This document shows positions 27,839 to 36,760 of a DNA stretch of 64,000 bases, piece by piece (the stretch's first letter is position 1; every line of letters starts with the position of its first letter). The notes beneath the pieces were generated by a model. It was not told the origin of the DNA and did no database searches. It worked only from the letters and a program-made list of their open reading frames with translations. The position numbers and the translations under genes were made by a program. This DNA comes from Spirosoma terrae (GTDB lineage: Bacteria > Bacteroidota > Bacteroidia > Cytophagales > Spirosomataceae), in contig NZ_JAAFZH010000005.1 in NCBI RefSeq assembly GCF_010435915.1, positions 124,001-188,000 on the forward strand, in the 5' to 3' direction.

Positions 27839-27868
27839 CATAAGTGCCGACGTAGGATCATAAAAAAA

Positions 27869-27894
27869 GAACCCCATCTGGCCAGATGGGGTTC
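27869..27894. terminator. Bidirectional terminator between convergent genes
   Basis: A perfect 13-bp stem (GAACCCCATCTGG pairs with CCAGATGGGGTTC, no loop bases beyond the centre). An A run precedes it (27862-27868), so it can end the minus-strand fasciclin transcript as well as the + strand regulator transcript. Confidence 0.85.
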
Positions 27895-27921
27895 CTGCTA
27901 TTGGTCGTTTCCTAGAGCTGA

Positions 27922-28995
27922 CTATTGAGCCAGCAACACTCTGTCGATAATATGGACTACCCCGTTAGAGGCTACCATATCGGGCTGGGTAACATTGGCG
28001 GCATTATTACCATTACCTTTACCCAGTATGGTTACCTTGCCACTACTTACGTTCGTCCGAATGCTAGCGCCCTGAGCTGTCACGATATCGGCTCCGTTCT
28101 GGAACGTCTGTGCGTAGGCACGGTAGTTCAGTACGTGATAAAGTAATAGATCGGCCAGTTTTTTCTGGTCAGCCGCTTTGATAGCTGCTTCATCAGCATA
28201 ACCGGCTGTTTTAAAGGCGTCATTTGTTGGCGCAAAAACCGTATAACCGTTTTGGGTACTCTTGTTCAGAGCATCCTGAACGCTTGATCCAGCGCGGTCG
28301 ATAGCAGCCGCCAGCAACGAAAGATTACTATTACTTTTCACCAGCGATGTAATGTTGACTGTTGCCGGAGCCAACACCTTGTTAATAATGTGTACTACAC
28401 TATTGGTAGTTGGGTTATCGCCCTGAATGATTTTAGCATCATTAACACTAATATCCGACATGCTCGTCTTATAAACGGAAATTTGGTTGTCAGCCAAATC
28501 CGTCTGATATACCGTATTAACTGCCGTCGGAATCGCCGATTGGTCGATACGTGAATTAAGGATGTGGTATTTTAAAATACGTTGCAGATCGGCAACGGGA
28601 GCGGCAGAAACAGCGGCTTCGTTGGCATAGCCTGCTGCTTTGAACGCGTCGTCTGACGGAGCAAAAACAGTTAGGTTCCCTTTGTCAAACTCACTGGCCA
28701 GTCCCGCTCGGGCTATAGCAGCTTCCAGAAAATTCAGATTACTTGTTTGGCCAATGTATGCAGTAGTGGAAACGACGACAGCAGTACCAGTACCGGGGTT
28801 TGTTGACGTACCAGATCCCGGAGTTGTTGAGGTACCAGAGCCGGGTGTTGTTGAGGTGCCGGAGCCCGGTGGTGTTGTGCCAGAGCCATTGTCTGGGTCT
28901 GGTGTTTCGTTTGAACAGCTGAAAAGGAATGGGGATGCTGCGAAAATGAACAGAAACATACTCTGTCGGAAGTATGTCTTAATTGACTTGTTCAT
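27922..28995 (-). CDS. Fasciclin (FAS1) domain surface lipoprotein
   Basis: Protein of 357 residues. The signal peptide ends in a lipobox (PFLFSCSNE), then comes a low-complexity Gly/Ser/Thr/Pro linker of tandem GSGTSTTP units (about residues 38-70), then two FAS1 domains (about 78-215 and 218-357). Each has the H1/H2 boxes: NLTVFAPSDDAFKAAGY with LKYHIL, and GYTVFAPTNDAFKTAGY with LLYHVLNY, ending VVHIIDRVLL. FAS1 lipoproteins act in adhesion or matrix interactions. The gene is convergent with the regulator and stands between two sugar loci without a clear link to either. Confidence 0.93.
   Translation of the reverse strand: MNKSIKTYFRQSMFLFIFAASPFLFSCSNETPDPDNGSGTTPPGSGTSTTPGSGTSTTPGSGTSTNPGTGTAVVVSTTAYIGQTSNLNFLEAAIARAGLASEFDKGNLTVFAPSDDAFKAAGYANEAAVSAAPVADLQRILKYHILNSRIDQSAIPTAVNTVYQTDLADNQISVYKTSMSDISVNDAKIIQGDNPTTNSVVHIINKVLAPATVNITSLVKSNSNLSLLAAAIDRAGSSVQDALNKSTQNGYTVFAPTNDAFKTAGYADEAAIKAADQKKLADLLLYHVLNYRAYAQTFQNGADIVTAQGASIRTNVSSGKVTILGKGNGNNAANVTQPDMVASNGVVHIIDRVLLAQ
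28796..28885 (-). repeat. Tandem linker repeat in the fasciclin gene
   Basis: Three to four imperfect copies of a 24-base unit encoding GSGTSTTP, with drift to GSGTSTNP and GTGTAVV at the end. The length of such a run can change by slipped replication and sets the distance of the FAS1 domains from the membrane. Confidence 0.75.
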
Positions 28996-29554
28996 AGGTT
29001 GAGTAAATTTAAATGAACAGATAGAACAAATAGCATATTGTTAATGGCCTATTTTGTCTGGCTACCAACAAGGCTTCACATAAAAAAACTCAAATAGGTG
29101 GAGGATGTTGTGTTGATCAACGTATTCTGATTTCTCGATGACAAAGTGTAAATCTGGGTGCTTTATCGATTAAACGGTTGGTTATGTATTATTTAGCTGT
29201 CAAAGTTTCTATTTCGTCAAAGGAAAATTACTGATTGAACGGGACAAGAACGCATTTGCAGTAGTTGGGTAACAATGATGAGTTGTTATTCTCGATAGGG
29301 TCTATTGCACTATTTGCCGGATCTATAGGAATGTAAACCTGAGCCGCTGGTTTAGCGATGAAACAAAATGTAAAAAAGACGTAACAAAACAGAAAGCATG
29401 GATTTTCTTTTTCTTGCTAAGTCTCTGATAGTGAAATGATTATCTTTTCCTTCTAATTTGAAATTATTTGAACGAATCTTAAAAGCTGTTCTATAGCCAT
29501 GCTCGTACGTTTGACTGACAAATGGGGAAGAATCCTATTTAGTTAAGTCAGACA
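28996..29554. promoter_or_regulatory. Divergent control region between the fasciclin gene and the fructan locus
   Basis: 559 bases without a gene. TACGTTTG at 29506-29513, 42 bases before the transporter ATG, fits the Bacteroidota -7 core TAnnTTTG. No good TTTG -33 box stands at the right distance, so an activator such as an HTCS would be needed. No operator was identified. Confidence 0.4.
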
Positions 29555-30877
29555 ATGAGGCAAAAACAACGAATTTTCTTTTGGTCGATTACAGCCGCTT
29601 TGGGCGGATTTCTGTTCGGATTCGATACCGCCGTTATTTCAGGAGTAGAGCAGTCGCTGCAATCGCTGTGGGGACTTACGGTCTGGGAACACGGACTTAC
29701 GGTTTCTATTGCGCTCATCGGAACCGTACTCGGTTCTATGCTGGGAGGGATTCCTACGCAGCAGATTGGCCGAAAGAAAACCTTGTTCTGGATTGCTGTA
29801 CTCTATCTGGCAGCTTCAATTGGTACGGCGCTGGCTACAAAATGGGTACTTTTTCTAGTGTTCCGGTTTTTGGGTGGTCTGGGTGTGGGAGCATCGTCCG
29901 TCGCGGCTCCGATGTACATCACCGAAATTTCACCCGCGAAGTCGCGCGGGCGGCTGGTGGCCCTGTTCCAGTTTAATGTGGTACTGGGGATTCTGATCGC
30001 CTATCTGTCTAATTTCCTGTTACAGGGGCTGGGCGATGACGCCTGGCGCTGGATGCTGGGGGTTCAGGCATTACCATCGTTGATTTTCCTGATTGCGGTA
30101 TTGAACATTCCTGAGAGCCCCCGCTGGCTGCTACTGGAGAAAGGTAATGTGGCCGAAGCACGAGACGTACTCAACATGATTGATCCGGAAACGGCAGAGG
30201 ACACATTGTTCGCTTTACAGCAACAGGTTGATCAACCCAAAAATGCCCGGCTTTTTTCGAAGCAGTATAGTACGCCCGTTATGCTTGCCGTACTGTTTGC
30301 CGTATTTAATCAGGTGTCGGGCATCAATGCGATCATTTACTACGCTCCCCGCATTTTTGAAATGACGGGTCTGGGCAAAAGCTCAGCACTGTTGTCGTCG
30401 GCCGGGATTGGACTGATCAATCTCATTTTTACGCTCATTTCGCTTAATCTGATCGATCGCTTTGGCCGACGTACGTTAATGAAGGTTGGCTCTGTTGGAT
30501 TGATTGTTACGCTGGCGTTGGTGGCGCGGGCTTTTTATGTGCATGATTTCAGCGGGATGACCGTGCCGTTCCTGCTATTTGGTTATATCGCTTTCTTCGG
30601 TTTCTCGCAGGGTGCCGTTATCTGGGTATTTATTTCTGAAATTTTTCCGAATGAAGTACGGGCCAGTGGTCAGGCATTAGGCAGCTTCACCCACTGGCTG
30701 ATGGCGGCTATCATTACGTTCACCTTCCCGTATCTGGCCGAGAAGTTAGGCGGTGGTAATACCTTCCTGTTCTTCACCGTCATGATGGTACTGCAATTAC
30801 TGTTCGTGCTGCGGCTAATGCCTGAAACCAAAGGCACCAGTCTGGAGCAGATTGAAAAAACATTTGTCGTTCATTAA
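29555..30877 (+). CDS. MFS sugar porter, probably fructose or fructan-product uptake
   Basis: Protein of 440 residues with 12 membrane helices and the sugar porter signatures: GGFLFGFDTAVISG in helix 1, GRKKTLF after helix 2, PESPRWLL between the halves, QVSGINAIIYYAP in helix 7 and PETKGTSLEQIE at the C-terminus. Sugar porters of this type are proton or facilitative transporters for hexoses or pentoses. It heads the run transporter, fructokinase, SusC, SusD, GH32, with the kinase start 16 bases after its stop. Fructose is therefore the likely substrate; this is inferred from context. Confidence 0.93.
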   Translation: MRQKQRIFFWSITAALGGFLFGFDTAVISGVEQSLQSLWGLTVWEHGLTVSIALIGTVLGSMLGGIPTQQIGRKKTLFWIAVLYLAASIGTALATKWVLFLVFRFLGGLGVGASSVAAPMYITEISPAKSRGRLVALFQFNVVLGILIAYLSNFLLQGLGDDAWRWMLGVQALPSLIFLIAVLNIPESPRWLLLEKGNVAEARDVLNMIDPETAEDTLFALQQQVDQPKNARLFSKQYSTPVMLAVLFAVFNQVSGINAIIYYAPRIFEMTGLGKSSALLSSAGIGLINLIFTLISLNLIDRFGRRTLMKVGSVGLIVTLALVARAFYVHDFSGMTVPFLLFGYIAFFGFSQGAVIWVFISEIFPNEVRASGQALGSFTHWLMAAIITFTFPYLAEKLGGGNTFLFFTVMMVLQLLFVLRLMPETKGTSLEQIEKTFVVH

Positions 30878-30893
30878 TCCATCTTTTTGTACC

Positions 30894-31787
30894 ATGAATC
30901 AGACCATCACTTGCTTTGGTGAGATCCTGTGGGATGTGCTCCCAACCAGTAAACAACCCGGTGGAGCGCCTATGAACGTAGCGGCCGACCTTCGGAATTT
31001 TAACCTCAACGCGCAAATGATCAGCCGGGTAGGTAGCGATGAGCTGGGGCGGGAGTTACTGGACTTCCTGAGCACAAAGAAGATTCCGCTCGATTTAGTC
31101 CAGATCGGCCATTCTCACCTGACGGGCGTGGCTAAAGCGAATGTTTCAGATTGCAATGAGGTGACCTACAAAATTGTGCAGCCAGTGGCCTGGGATTATA
31201 TCCAGTTGGTGCCGGGCATGCTCAAAGCTGTGCAGCAGAGTGATCTTTTTGTATATGGAAGTCTGGCGGCCCGTAGCCCACAAACCCGCGAAACACTGCT
31301 AGCCTTACTCGCAGTGGCACCCCGGAAAGTGTTCGATGTTAATTTACGCGCTCCGCACTATGACCGCGAAATCGTAGAAGAATTGTTATATCAGGCTCAC
31401 ATTGCCAAGCTGAATGAATATGAGCTGATTGAGTTATCGGCCTGGTATGGAGAAGAAAATGATTTGCACGGTGCTATGCATCAACTGGTTGATCGCTATC
31501 AGCTCAAGACACTTTGTGTAACGATGGGCGAAAACGGGGCTGTTTTGCTGGACGAAACCGGTTTATACAGCCAGGCCGGTTACCGAATCGAAGTAGCCGA
31601 CACTATTGGAAGTGGTGATGCTTTCCTGGCCGCTTTCCTGTATAAAACCTTGCAGGGCGAATCGCAGGAAAAAATTCTGGAATTCGCCTGTGCTGCGGGG
31701 GCCTATGTTGCTACACAGCAGGGCGCTACGCCTGCTTTTTCGGAAGAGCTCATTGTAAATACCGTCATGCGGGAGGCCGCCGTCTAA
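30894..31787 (+). CDS. Fructokinase / PfkB-family sugar kinase
   Basis: Protein of 297 residues; the ATG at 30894 is used instead of a TTG at 30852 that lies inside the transporter gene. PfkB marks are clear: ITCFGEILWDVLPTSKQPGGAPMNV at the start, ISRVGSDELG, LKTLCVTMGENGAVL and the catalytic block DTIGSGDAFLAAFL (Asp base and anion hole). The GGAPMNVA start is usual for bacterial fructokinases. It phosphorylates fructose after uptake by the porter encoded just upstream and thereby feeds glycolysis. A SusC gene follows after 43 bases. Confidence 0.92.
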   Translation: MNQTITCFGEILWDVLPTSKQPGGAPMNVAADLRNFNLNAQMISRVGSDELGRELLDFLSTKKIPLDLVQIGHSHLTGVAKANVSDCNEVTYKIVQPVAWDYIQLVPGMLKAVQQSDLFVYGSLAARSPQTRETLLALLAVAPRKVFDVNLRAPHYDREIVEELLYQAHIAKLNEYELIELSAWYGEENDLHGAMHQLVDRYQLKTLCVTMGENGAVLLDETGLYSQAGYRIEVADTIGSGDAFLAAFLYKTLQGESQEKILEFACAAGAYVATQQGATPAFSEELIVNTVMREAAV

Positions 31788-31830
31788 TTAGCCTACTTAT
31801 TTTATTCCAGACTCTTAAATCTTTTTGGTT

Positions 31831-34800
31831 ATGAACATGAAAAGCTACCTGTTAGCCCTGGTAGTGCTGTGCTCGACTGTGTCTATGGTATGGGCGCAAC
31901 GCGCTATTACGGGCAGTATTTTCGACGCTAAAACCAATGAGCCGCTGATTGGCGCCAATGTCGTCGTGCCAGGAACGTCTACCGGTACCGTGGCCGATAC
32001 AAAAGGATTGTTTTCGATCACAATTCCCGCTAGTGCTACGTCCATACAGGTTTCCTTTATTGGCTATCTCTCGCAGGAAGTCCCCGTGGCGGGCCTTAAT
32101 ACGGTGAAAGTTGGCTTGCTGGCTGGCGGGCAGCTGGCCGAGGTAGTCGTGCTTGGTTATACAACCGCTCGCAAGGAGGATCTTACGGGAGCCGTAGCCG
32201 TTGTAGAAGTGGCTACTACCAAAAATACAAGTACCGGCAACCCCATGCAGGCGCTTCAGGGGCGGGTGCCTGGTTTGTATGTGGAGAAGTCGGGCAGTCC
32301 ATCGGGCGATGCCAGCCGTATTCTGATTCGGGGCGCCAATACGTTAGGAAATAACGATCCGCTCTACATTATCGATGGTGTTCCAACCAAGCGCCCTCAG
32401 GTGTTCCAGAGTTTGAACCCGACGGCTATTCAGTCGATTCAGGTTCTTAAAGATGCCTCGTCGGCTTCGATTTATGGCGCCAGAGCGTCGAACGGGGTCA
32501 TTATCGTAACCACCAAAAATGGATTTAATACGGATGGTAAGCTGAATGTTCAGTTCAATACCAGTATATCCGCTCAGTCGGAGAAACCGGAACGATTTAA
32601 GATGTTGAATGCCGTCGATCGGGGACGGGCGTTATGGCGGGCATCGGTTAATGATGGCGTTGATCCTGCATCGGGCTATGGCGACATCTACACCTTTAAC
32701 TGGAACAAAGATTTTACTAATCCAGTCCTGAACGGCGTTACGGTTAATCCATATGTTGGGGGTGACCAGAACGTACCGGCTGGCGATACCGACTGGCAGC
32801 GTGAACTCTACAAAACGGGCTACGTAACCAGCAACGATCTGACGGTATCAGGAGGGACTAAAAGCTCATCCATTATGGTTAACCTGAGCTACCTCAATAA
32901 TTCGGGAATGCTACGTTATACGGGCTATAACCGGATTACGGGTCGGCTCAATGGCATGACCAGCAAGTTCGATGGCCGTTTCAAATTTGGTGTTAACCTG
33001 CAGCTAACGTCATCCAGAGAAACCCCCGTAGCGACTGATCTTGGCGGAGCGCCCACACCCGGTCTGGCTATCACCCTCGCCCCGACTATTCCGGTCTATA
33101 CGAAAACGGGTGACTTTGCCGGGCCTATTGGCTCGGGTTATTCGGATCGGAATAACCCGTTGTTCATGCAGTATATCAACCGCTGGGATAAGATCAATCG
33201 GACGTTCGTATTCGGGAATGTGTTTACCGAAATTGAGCCAATTCGGGGCCTGATCTTCCGCTCATCGTTAGGGATGGACAACGCCGGTTTTTCGTCAAAA
33301 AACATCGAACAGTCGTTCCAGAATGGATTTATTTCCCGTACGCTCAACAGCCTTACCCTCAGCACCAATAAATTCCTGAGTCTAACCTGGACCAATACGT
33401 TACGTTATAGCTTTGGTTTTGGCGACCACCGGGTCAACGCCCTGGCTGGTGTAGAAGCTATTCGCGATAATTTAGACGATGTGGTCTCCTACCGCGAAAA
33501 TTTTGCGGTACAGACGGAAGATTTCTTTGTGCTGAGTGCAGCATCCGGGAATGCCAGCAGCAACGGTACGTCGACGGGTAGCCGATTGATGTCGCAATTC
33601 GCCCGTCTCGATTATGCCTTTTCGGATCGTTACCTGGCAGCCTTAACGCTACGTAGAGACGGTTCTTCCCGGTTTGGTGCGCAAAACCGTTACGGCTTCT
33701 TCCCGGCCGCTTCTGTAGGCTGGCGTATCGACAAAGAAGCTTTTATGAGCAATGTGAAAGCAATCAGTAGCTTGAAGCTACGGGCTGGAGTGGGACGTAT
33801 CGGGAATCAGGATATTGGCGATCTGGCTCGTTTTGGTTTGTTCGAACCGCGCTATGGAACGCTGGCCTCGCAGGTACCTAATGGTCATAATGGCTTTTTT
33901 GATCAGTACTGGAACGTCGGAACCGCCTATGATTTGAATGGGACAAACTCCGGAACGCTACCTTCTGGTTTTGTACAGACTCAGGGTGAAAACACCGCTC
34001 TTAAGTGGGAAACAACCAGTGAGCTAAACGTTGGTCTTGACTTTGCTTTCCTGAATGGAAGTCTGGCGGGCTCGTTCGATTATTTTACCCGCATGACCGA
34101 GGATATTCTGATTAAGCCACCCGTTGCATCGGCGGTGGGAGAAGGGCAGCTTAAGTTTGTGAATGGTGCGACCAAGACTAACAAGGGATTTGAACTATCG
34201 CTATCGTATCTGGGTAAACCAATCGGTGATTTCACCTATAGCGTTTCTGCTAACTTCGCTCGATTCCGCGACAAAATAACGGTGCTGCCCGAAGAGGTAC
34301 GTTCCGCCTTTGCTGGAAATGCTGTAACGACCATTATCGGTCATTCGCAACTGGATTTGTTTGGTTACCGTACCGATGGCATTTTCCAGAATCAGGAAGA
34401 GGTGAACCGGCATGCCCAGCAGGTAGGGGCGGCTCCGGGGCGTATTCGATACAAAGACCTCAACGGCGATGGCAAAATCGACGCGCTGGATCAGGAGTTT
34501 TTTGGTACTACGTTGCCTGGGCTTGAATACGGGACTCGTATCGAAATCGGTTATAAGCGTTTCGATTTCTCCATCTTCGGCTCTGGCGTAACGGGCCGGA
34601 CTGGTTTCGATCCCTATACGTTCTATAACAACTTTATCCGGGGGCGTGATAACGTAGGGCCAGGTGTGTTTGATGCCTGGACGCCCCAGAATACGTCTTC
34701 ACAGATTCCGGCCCTAACGTTGTCGGATGGTAATAACGAAACCCGTACATCCGATTACTTTAACGTCAATACGTCCTATTACAAAATCAGAAACATTCAA

Positions 34801-34989
34801 TTAGGGTACACTTTCCCGAAAGATGCTGTCAGCAAGTTTGGCCTAACGAGTCTACGCTTATATGGTATGGCCGAAAACGTGTTCTGGCTGAAGAGCAAAC
34901 GTTTTCTGGGCCCCGATCCCGAACGTATCGACGTCAATACGATTCCCGTTCCCCGCACCTTCACGTTTGGTCTGAATGTTTCCTTCTAA
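31831..34989 (+). CDS. SusC-like transporter of the fructan locus
   Basis: Protein of 1052 residues with a signal peptide (LLALVVLCSTVSMVWAQ). A carboxypeptidase-regulatory-like domain (AITGSIFDAKTNEPLIGANVVVPG) leads to the SusC plug start (LAEVVVLGYTTARKEDLTGAV), plug (GNPMQALQGRVPGLYVE, IDGVPTKRPQ) and a barrel ending FGLNVSF. No STN domain is present. It forms the outer-membrane pore for oligosaccharide uptake with the SusD encoded 17 bases downstream. The ATG at 31831 is chosen over a TTG six bases earlier. The substrate, levan- or inulin-type fructan, is inferred from the flanking GH32 and fructokinase genes. Confidence 0.95.
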   Translation: MNMKSYLLALVVLCSTVSMVWAQRAITGSIFDAKTNEPLIGANVVVPGTSTGTVADTKGLFSITIPASATSIQVSFIGYLSQEVPVAGLNTVKVGLLAGGQLAEVVVLGYTTARKEDLTGAVAVVEVATTKNTSTGNPMQALQGRVPGLYVEKSGSPSGDASRILIRGANTLGNNDPLYIIDGVPTKRPQVFQSLNPTAIQSIQVLKDASSASIYGARASNGVIIVTTKNGFNTDGKLNVQFNTSISAQSEKPERFKMLNAVDRGRALWRASVNDGVDPASGYGDIYTFNWNKDFTNPVLNGVTVNPYVGGDQNVPAGDTDWQRELYKTGYVTSNDLTVSGGTKSSSIMVNLSYLNNSGMLRYTGYNRITGRLNGMTSKFDGRFKFGVNLQLTSSRETPVATDLGGAPTPGLAITLAPTIPVYTKTGDFAGPIGSGYSDRNNPLFMQYINRWDKINRTFVFGNVFTEIEPIRGLIFRSSLGMDNAGFSSKNIEQSFQNGFISRTLNSLTLSTNKFLSLTWTNTLRYSFGFGDHRVNALAGVEAIRDNLDDVVSYRENFAVQTEDFFVLSAASGNASSNGTSTGSRLMSQFARLDYAFSDRYLAALTLRRDGSSRFGAQNRYGFFPAASVGWRIDKEAFMSNVKAISSLKLRAGVGRIGNQDIGDLARFGLFEPRYGTLASQVPNGHNGFFDQYWNVGTAYDLNGTNSGTLPSGFVQTQGENTALKWETTSELNVGLDFAFLNGSLAGSFDYFTRMTEDILIKPPVASAVGEGQLKFVNGATKTNKGFELSLSYLGKPIGDFTYSVSANFARFRDKITVLPEEVRSAFAGNAVTTIIGHSQLDLFGYRTDGIFQNQEEVNRHAQQVGAAPGRIRYKDLNGDGKIDALDQEFFGTTLPGLEYGTRIEIGYKRFDFSIFGSGVTGRTGFDPYTFYNNFIRGRDNVGPGVFDAWTPQNTSSQIPALTLSDGNNETRTSDYFNVNTSYYKIRNIQLGYTFPKDAVSKFGLTSLRLYGMAENVFWLKSKRFLGPDPERIDVNTIPVPRTFTFGLNVSF

Positions 34990-35006
34990 TCCTGAGCCTT
35001 ACCGTC

Positions 35007-36725
35007 ATGAAAAATAAACTAGTATTGTCTATGGTGCTCGTTGCTGCCGGACACGTGTTTTCTTCCTGCACCGATTTTCTGGAGTACCAGCCACAGGGCA
35101 CCTTATCGTCCGAAAATGTAAAAAGCGCCGACAATGCCGATGCGCTGGTGACCGCGGCTTATGCGTCGCTGGGTAACGGCGAAATGATTGGACCTATTGC
35201 GAGTATGTGGGTTTATGGCAGCGTTCGTTCCGATGATGCGTATAAGGGTGGCGGTGGTGTGGCCGATGTTCAGGACGTTAACTTCTATGAGCAATATAAC
35301 CTGACTCAGCCGCAGCAGGGCGATGGTTTTATGCATCCTTATACCTGGGAAAACTATTATAAAGCAATTTCTCGGGCCAACGTGGGCTTACGGTCGATCA
35401 ATAACTTGTCGGAAACTGCATTTCCGCTCAAGAAAGTACGCCAGGGAGAGCTACGTTTTCTGAGAGGTCACGCTCATTTCATGTTGAAAATGCTGTTCAA
35501 GTACATGCCGTATGTAGACGAAACGCTGACCAACGACCAGATTCTGGCAACCTCGAACCGAACGTACACCAATGATCAGTTGTGGGATAAAATCGCCGAA
35601 GACTTTCAATTCGCCATTGATAACTTGCCCCAGACGCAGTCGCAGGTGGGGCGGGCCAACAAAGTATCGGCAGCTGCTTATCTGGCTAAACTACGTCTCT
35701 ACCAGGCTTACGAGCAGGATGAGAACCATCGGGTCGTTAGTATAAACAAGGCTAAATTGCAGGAGGTAGTGAAGCTGACCGAACAGGTAATCAGCTCTGG
35801 TAAGTACAGCCTGCAACCCGATTTTGCCGAAAATTTCCTGCCCGAGTATGACAATGGCGTTGAGTCTGTTTTTGCGGTACAGTATTCGATCAACGACGGA
35901 ACGACGGTTGGCAGGCTTAATTTCGAAACCGGTTTGAATTATCCGCATGGCGCCCCCCAGTATGGCTGCTGCGGCTTCCATCAACCCAGCCAGAATCTGG
36001 CTAATGCTTTTGGAACCGACGCCAATGGATTGCCCAGGTTTACTACGTTCAATGAGGGTAGCATTGATTTCAAAAGCGCTACGGTCGATCCGCGTGTTGA
36101 CCATACAATCGGTATCGATGGACACCCGTATAAATACAATGCTGCGCTTCCGTTCAGCAACAGTTGGGTGCGCGATCCGGGCGTATACGGCTATTTTCAA
36201 TCGATGAAGGAGCAGCAGCTGGCCACCAGTTCATCGTACAAAAAGCAAGGGCCATTCATCGGAACGTCGAAAAATATCGATATAATCCGCTATGCCGACG
36301 TATTATTGTGGCAGGCCGAAGCCTATATCGAACTAGGGCAACATACGCTGGCGTTACCACTGATTAACAAAATTCGGGCAAGGGCTGCTGCCAGCACGGG
36401 CCGGACTAAAAAAGCGGACGGTACTGATCCATCGAACTATCTGATTAAGCCGTACGATGCGTCGAACTGGACACAATCCTACGCTCGTCAGGCCCTTCAG
36501 TGGGAACGTCGGCTGGAGTTTGCTACGGAAAGTCCCCGCTTCTTCGATCTGGTTCGCTGGGGAATAGCTGCTCAAACGCTGAATGCGTATCTCGATAAAG
36601 AGAAAAGCCGGAGAGGTTTTTTGAGTGGAGCTAAGTTTACGGCGGGGCGTGATGAATATTTACCGATTCCTCAACGTGAGATAAACTTCACAAAAGGCCT
36701 TTATAAGCAGAACGTCGGGTATTAA
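35007..36725 (+). CDS. SusD-like lipoprotein of the fructan locus
   Basis: Protein of 572 residues. The signal peptide ends in a lipobox (GHVFSSCTDF), then the typical LEYQPQGTLSSENV start. RagB/SusD helices include QGELRFLRGHAHFMLKMLFKYMPYV, RYADVLLWQAEAYIELGQ and QWERRLEFATESPRFFDLVRWG. It is longer than the other two SusD proteins here, with an insertion near residues 270-380 that contains YGCCGFHQP. It binds fructan or fructo-oligosaccharide at the cell surface above its SusC partner; the ligand is inferred. Confidence 0.94.
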   Translation: MKNKLVLSMVLVAAGHVFSSCTDFLEYQPQGTLSSENVKSADNADALVTAAYASLGNGEMIGPIASMWVYGSVRSDDAYKGGGGVADVQDVNFYEQYNLTQPQQGDGFMHPYTWENYYKAISRANVGLRSINNLSETAFPLKKVRQGELRFLRGHAHFMLKMLFKYMPYVDETLTNDQILATSNRTYTNDQLWDKIAEDFQFAIDNLPQTQSQVGRANKVSAAAYLAKLRLYQAYEQDENHRVVSINKAKLQEVVKLTEQVISSGKYSLQPDFAENFLPEYDNGVESVFAVQYSINDGTTVGRLNFETGLNYPHGAPQYGCCGFHQPSQNLANAFGTDANGLPRFTTFNEGSIDFKSATVDPRVDHTIGIDGHPYKYNAALPFSNSWVRDPGVYGYFQSMKEQQLATSSSYKKQGPFIGTSKNIDIIRYADVLLWQAEAYIELGQHTLALPLINKIRARAAASTGRTKKADGTDPSNYLIKPYDASNWTQSYARQALQWERRLEFATESPRFFDLVRWGIAAQTLNAYLDKEKSRRGFLSGAKFTAGRDEYLPIPQREINFTKGLYKQNVGY

Positions 36726-36760
36726 CGTAAAAAGTTTAGTTGGTCTCACTATTATTAGTT

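Noticed and set aside
35691-36200. 169-codon minus-strand frame inside the second susD
   Set aside because: Fully antisense to a clear SusD protein; no family motif of its own.
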